Origin: Candidatus Saccharibacteria bacterium CG_4_10_14_0_2_um_filter_52_9
GTDB taxonomy: Bacteria; Actinomycetota; Acidimicrobiia; Acidimicrobiales; RAAP-2
Length of the DNA stretch: 44,790 bases
NCBI GenBank assembly: GCA_903970515.1
Contig: CAJCJA010000038.1
Coordinates: 1 to 44,790 of the forward strand
Direction: 5' to 3'
Position numbers and translations under genes: made by a program. The notes below the pieces were generated by a model, which searched no databases, was not told the origin of the DNA, and saw only the letters and a list, made by a program, of their open reading frames with translations. Shown in pieces: positions 40,781 through 44,790 of this stretch (position 1 is its first letter; the number at the start of each line of letters is the position of its first letter).

Positions 40781-40784
<4 letters not shown>
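40302..40784 (-). CDS. DUF501 family protein
   Basis: The 160-residue product matches DUF501, a conserved actinobacterial family of unknown function found between the DivIC-like gene and ppx. Conserved pieces are LLGRPLAGRCAVVVRR, PMPTLFWLVDSEL, SRLEGNGGV, and the Cys/His patch GVKCLHAHLANYLVGAHDPVG, which could bind a metal. The TTG start overlaps the FtsB/DivIC stop (TTGA), so it is coupled. No membrane segments. Confidence 0.9.
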
Positions 40785-42572
<1,788 letters not shown>

Positions 42573-43964
42573 TTACTCCTTGGTAGTACTCTCGCTGCGG
42601 CGAATGTCGTCGCGCATCTTGAGCGCACTCTCGCGAAGCACGCCTTCGAGATCGACGCCAGCCCAGTGCGCCGCACGAAGTATCGACGTCAACGCCTTCT
42701 CCCACGCCGGTTGCACGTCGGAGGGGGTTTGCGTCTCGTTGGCACTTCGTTCATCGAAATGAAGTTCCTCGAGTGCCGCAACGGCGTCATCACGCGCGTG
42801 GTCACCGCGTTGCTCGTTGTTCGTGACGAGTGTCGACTTCGCCAACAATTTGTTATAGAGCGTAAGGGCGGGTAACTGCATCGCAATACCGTCGGTGACG
42901 CTGTCACGACCTTTCTCGCTCTTCTTGAGTACCTCCCAACGCGACGCCACGTCGCCCGCGTCGCTCACTTGAACGTCACCGAAGACGTGAGGATGGCGAA
43001 ACGTCAATTTGTCGCGCAGGTTGTCGGCGATGCTCGCCAGAGTGAACAACTCCTCTTCACTCGCCAATTCCGCGTGAAACACGATTTGGAACAAGAGGTC
43101 CCCCAGCTCTTCTTCCACGTGGGACACGACGTCGTCGTCGAGTTCGCCACGCTTTTGGGCCTGCGCGAAGTGCTCGAGCGCGTCGAGGGCTTCGTAGGAC
43201 TCTTCGAGGAGATGCCGGGTCAACGACGAGTGGGTTTGCTCCTGGTCCCAAGGACACTCCGCGCGTAAACGTCTCGTGAAGCTGACCAGATCGTCCATTG
43301 CTTCGCCGGCACTTCGAAGATCATCGATCCAAATCGACGTCAAGTGGTCAGCGTGCGTGAAGCGCGGCAGCTCTTGGGCCGAGGTTGCCACGATCAATTG
43401 GTCCGCAAGACCGAGATGGTGCAGAATCGTCACTTTCGTCCCGGGTTCGAGCCGGGCGCTGACGACGCTAAGCACTTCGGGTGAATACGTCTGCAACACG
43501 AGCAGTGGGGCCGGGCTCCGAAATGGTTCGATAGATTCGAGCGCGTCGACGATTCGAAGATTGGACGCCATTGGATCGCGGCGTAGAACGGCGCAGGCGA
43601 GGTCGATGATCGAGACCGCCGGTTCCAATATGACCTGCACGTCCTCGCGAGTGAGCAACAACTCAACGGTGCGCTCCGCGACGATGGGCGATCCCGGCAC
43701 CACGTAGAGAACTTCGTGAGAGTCGCTCGTCAGCGCCAGATGAACTAGGTCATCGACAATCGCGCTGTAGAGCTCTTCGAAGGACGACGCGTCCTCGTAC
43801 CACTGGTCATAACTGATGACGTCGATCAGCCCGCCGGCGGCAGGATGCACTCGCGTGCGCAACCGTACGACCGGCGCATCGGTGATCAATCGCAGCGTAC
43901 GTTGGGTGAGGAGATCCGCGTCACCCGGCCCTAGACCGACGACTCGGATACTGGGGAGGCTCAC
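42573..43964 (-). CDS. mazG: MazG nucleotide pyrophosphohydrolase fused to a tetrapyrrole-methylase domain
   Basis: The 463-residue product has an N-terminal tetrapyrrole (SAM-dependent) methylase-like domain of about 205 residues (VVGLGPGDADLLTQRTLRL at 8-26, VLYVVPGSPIVAERTVELL). A MazG domain follows with RLRAECPWDQEQTHSSL, the metal motif EESYE in RHLLEESYEALDALE and VEEELGDLLFQIVFHAE. MazG hydrolyses NTPs to NMP and pyrophosphate and cleans nucleotide pools. The fusion matches Bacillus YabN in layout. The GTG start overlaps the upstream PPIase stop by four bases (GTGA). Confidence 0.93.
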   Translation of the reverse strand: MSLPSIRVVGLGPGDADLLTQRTLRLITDAPVVRLRTRVHPAAGGLIDVISYDQWYEDASSFEELYSAIVDDLVHLALTSDSHEVLYVVPGSPIVAERTVELLLTREDVQVILEPAVSIIDLACAVLRRDPMASNLRIVDALESIEPFRSPAPLLVLQTYSPEVLSVVSARLEPGTKVTILHHLGLADQLIVATSAQELPRFTHADHLTSIWIDDLRSAGEAMDDLVSFTRRLRAECPWDQEQTHSSLTRHLLEESYEALDALEHFAQAQKRGELDDDVVSHVEEELGDLLFQIVFHAELASEEELFTLASIADNLRDKLTFRHPHVFGDVQVSDAGDVASRWEVLKKSEKGRDSVTDGIAMQLPALTLYNKLLAKSTLVTNNEQRGDHARDDAVAALEELHFDERSANETQTPSDVQPAWEKALTSILRAAHWAGVDLEGVLRESALKMRDDIRRSESTTKE

Positions 43965-44790
43965 TTATAGGGAGTCGTCGACGCCGTCGTGAGGTTCTTC
44001 GACGAGTCGAGCGCGTCACTCGAGGACGGCAGGGCCGGCGCGAACACCGACGGCCCCGAGCTCGCAGAGGACACGCCCCATCGACCGAACGCCGGGTTCA
44101 ACGTGACCGCCGCTGCGTACAAGATGTGCTCCTCTTCGGCGTTCGCTTCAGCCGCGTTGTAGGAACGCATGTCGTTGAGGACCGCCGCCTCGGCGCTCGT
44201 GAAGGGTGTCACCGTTCGCTTCGTCGGCGCCACGAACAAGGCGTACTCCGAGCCTTCGTACGTGATGAACTGAGGTTCCTTAGGAAACGAATTGAGCGCG
44301 GTCGTCCCAATGTCGCTACGGATGCTGTCGTAGTACGTGCTCGACGGCGCGAAGCAGCCATCGGCTCCTCCGCTCTTGGCGTTGGATTCCAAGGAGAACT
44401 TGGCGGCCAGCGTGGCAACGGAATCGCCCGTCGCTTCGGCCGCGTCAAAGGCCCCGATGTTCGCGGGCGACAGCAGGGCAATGCTCACGCACAGCGTGTC
44501 GTAGTTGGCGACGTGGGACTGGTAATAGGTATTCGCCGAGGCGAGGGTGAGCGGAATGGTCGTGTCGAGTCGCGAGAGAAAGTACGTCGACATCGCCTGG
44601 TCGAACACCTCGGCGTTGCGCATCTCGGCGGGCATCTCACGGAGTGCCTCGACCGACGTACCCGGACAGCTGTACTGCGCGCTCGACGCGGCCTGGGTCA
44701 ATTCGCCTTCGAGTGAGGACGTTGCGGTCGCGAGGGCCTTGGCGTCGGGGCGGTAGTGGAAGGTCTGGGTGACGTACTTCGCCACGGCGA
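43961..44790 (-). CDS. Parvulin-type peptidyl-prolyl isomerase / SurA-like foldase, C-terminal part
   Basis: About 276 residues are visible; the N-terminus lies beyond the window edge (the GTG at 44785 is probably internal). The middle part has the rotamase pattern: YYQSHVANYDTLCVSIALLS, SVATLAAKFSLESNAKSGGA with GGxxGCF, and FITYEGSEYALFVAPTKR. The end ALNPAFGRWG-type block (TLNPAFGRWGVS) is what exported actinobacterial foldases carry near their C-terminus. It would assist folding of secreted proteins outside the membrane. A Ser/Ala-rich tail closes the protein. It heads or precedes the mazG-eno-divIC-DUF501-ppx run with a GTGA overlap. Confidence 0.75.
   Translation of the reverse strand, partial: AVAKYVTQTFHYRPDAKALATATSSLEGELTQAASSAQYSCPGTSVEALREMPAEMRNAEVFDQAMSTYFLSRLDTTIPLTLASANTYYQSHVANYDTLCVSIALLSPANIGAFDAAEATGDSVATLAAKFSLESNAKSGGADGCFAPSSTYYDSIRSDIGTTALNSFPKEPQFITYEGSEYALFVAPTKRTVTPFTSAEAAVLNDMRSYNAAEANAEEEHILYAAAVTLNPAFGRWGVSSASSGPSVFAPALPSSSDALDSSKNLTTASTTPYK

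Overview
The window looks like chromosomal DNA of a GC-rich actinobacterium, most likely of the class Acidimicrobiia. The grounds are gene content and order: a coenzyme F420 pair (cofD-cofE) beside a mannose-1-phosphate guanylyltransferase, a mazG-eno-FtsB/DivIC-DUF501-ppx run as in mycobacteria, DUF5719 paired with a giant GT2, an LLM-class F420-type oxidoreductase, and many GTG/TTG starts. This is inference from gene order and remembered families; no search was run. I see no insertion sequence, prophage, CRISPR array or rRNA.

Layout. 1-130: start of a Lys/Ala-repeat protein that leaves the window. 584-7250: an SDR-like protein without catalytic residues, a small membrane protein, an ABC exporter pair, a membrane-anchored secreted protein, an APC permease and a DUF4232-like secreted protein. 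7448-11498: a GT2 and a YfhO-like membrane protein. 11539-16503: PPK2, LLM oxidoreductase, acyl-CoA dehydrogenase, an archaeal-type riboflavin synthase and a thiolase. 16500-21235 (minus): an apparent operon CPBP protease -> PTPS-related membrane protein -> phosphomannomutase -> Trm112-like protein. 21309-23318: ftsH. 23304-32906 (minus): a seven-gene run of serine hydrolase, three GT4-type proteins, a GDP-deoxyhexose reductase-like epimerase, a 1085-residue GT2/membrane protein and DUF5719. 32946-34567: cofD-cofE. 34568-36417 (minus): a Thr-tailed membrane protein and the manC-type nucleotidyltransferase. 36461-36534: a tRNA-Leu(UAA). 36621-38733: an NlpC/P60 hydrolase and a DPM/ALG5-like GT2. 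38730-44790 (minus): PPIase (partial) -> mazG -> eno -> FtsB/DivIC -> DUF501 -> ppx -> RimJ-like acetyltransferase.

How the genes fit together. Phosphomannomutase and the ManC-type enzyme would make GDP-mannose. The epimerase resembles GDP-4-keto-6-deoxymannose reductases and could turn a GDP-mannose derivative into a deoxyhexose. The GT4s, GT2s and large multi-spanning GT-C-like proteins would assemble a surface glycan. CofD/CofE supply F420 for LLM oxidoreductases, and the archaeal-type RibC supplies riboflavin. PPK2 and Ppx act on polyphosphate.

The most notable points are: (i) the archaeal-type riboflavin synthase; (ii) a tRNA-Leu(UAA) with a Leu-type D-arm but a five-base variable loop; (iii) an SDR with Ser, Tyr and Lys all replaced; (iv) a recurrent TANNNT-N6-8-start-codon arrangement suggesting that many operon-first genes are leaderless; (v) convergent genes that almost all overlap or abut at their stop codons.
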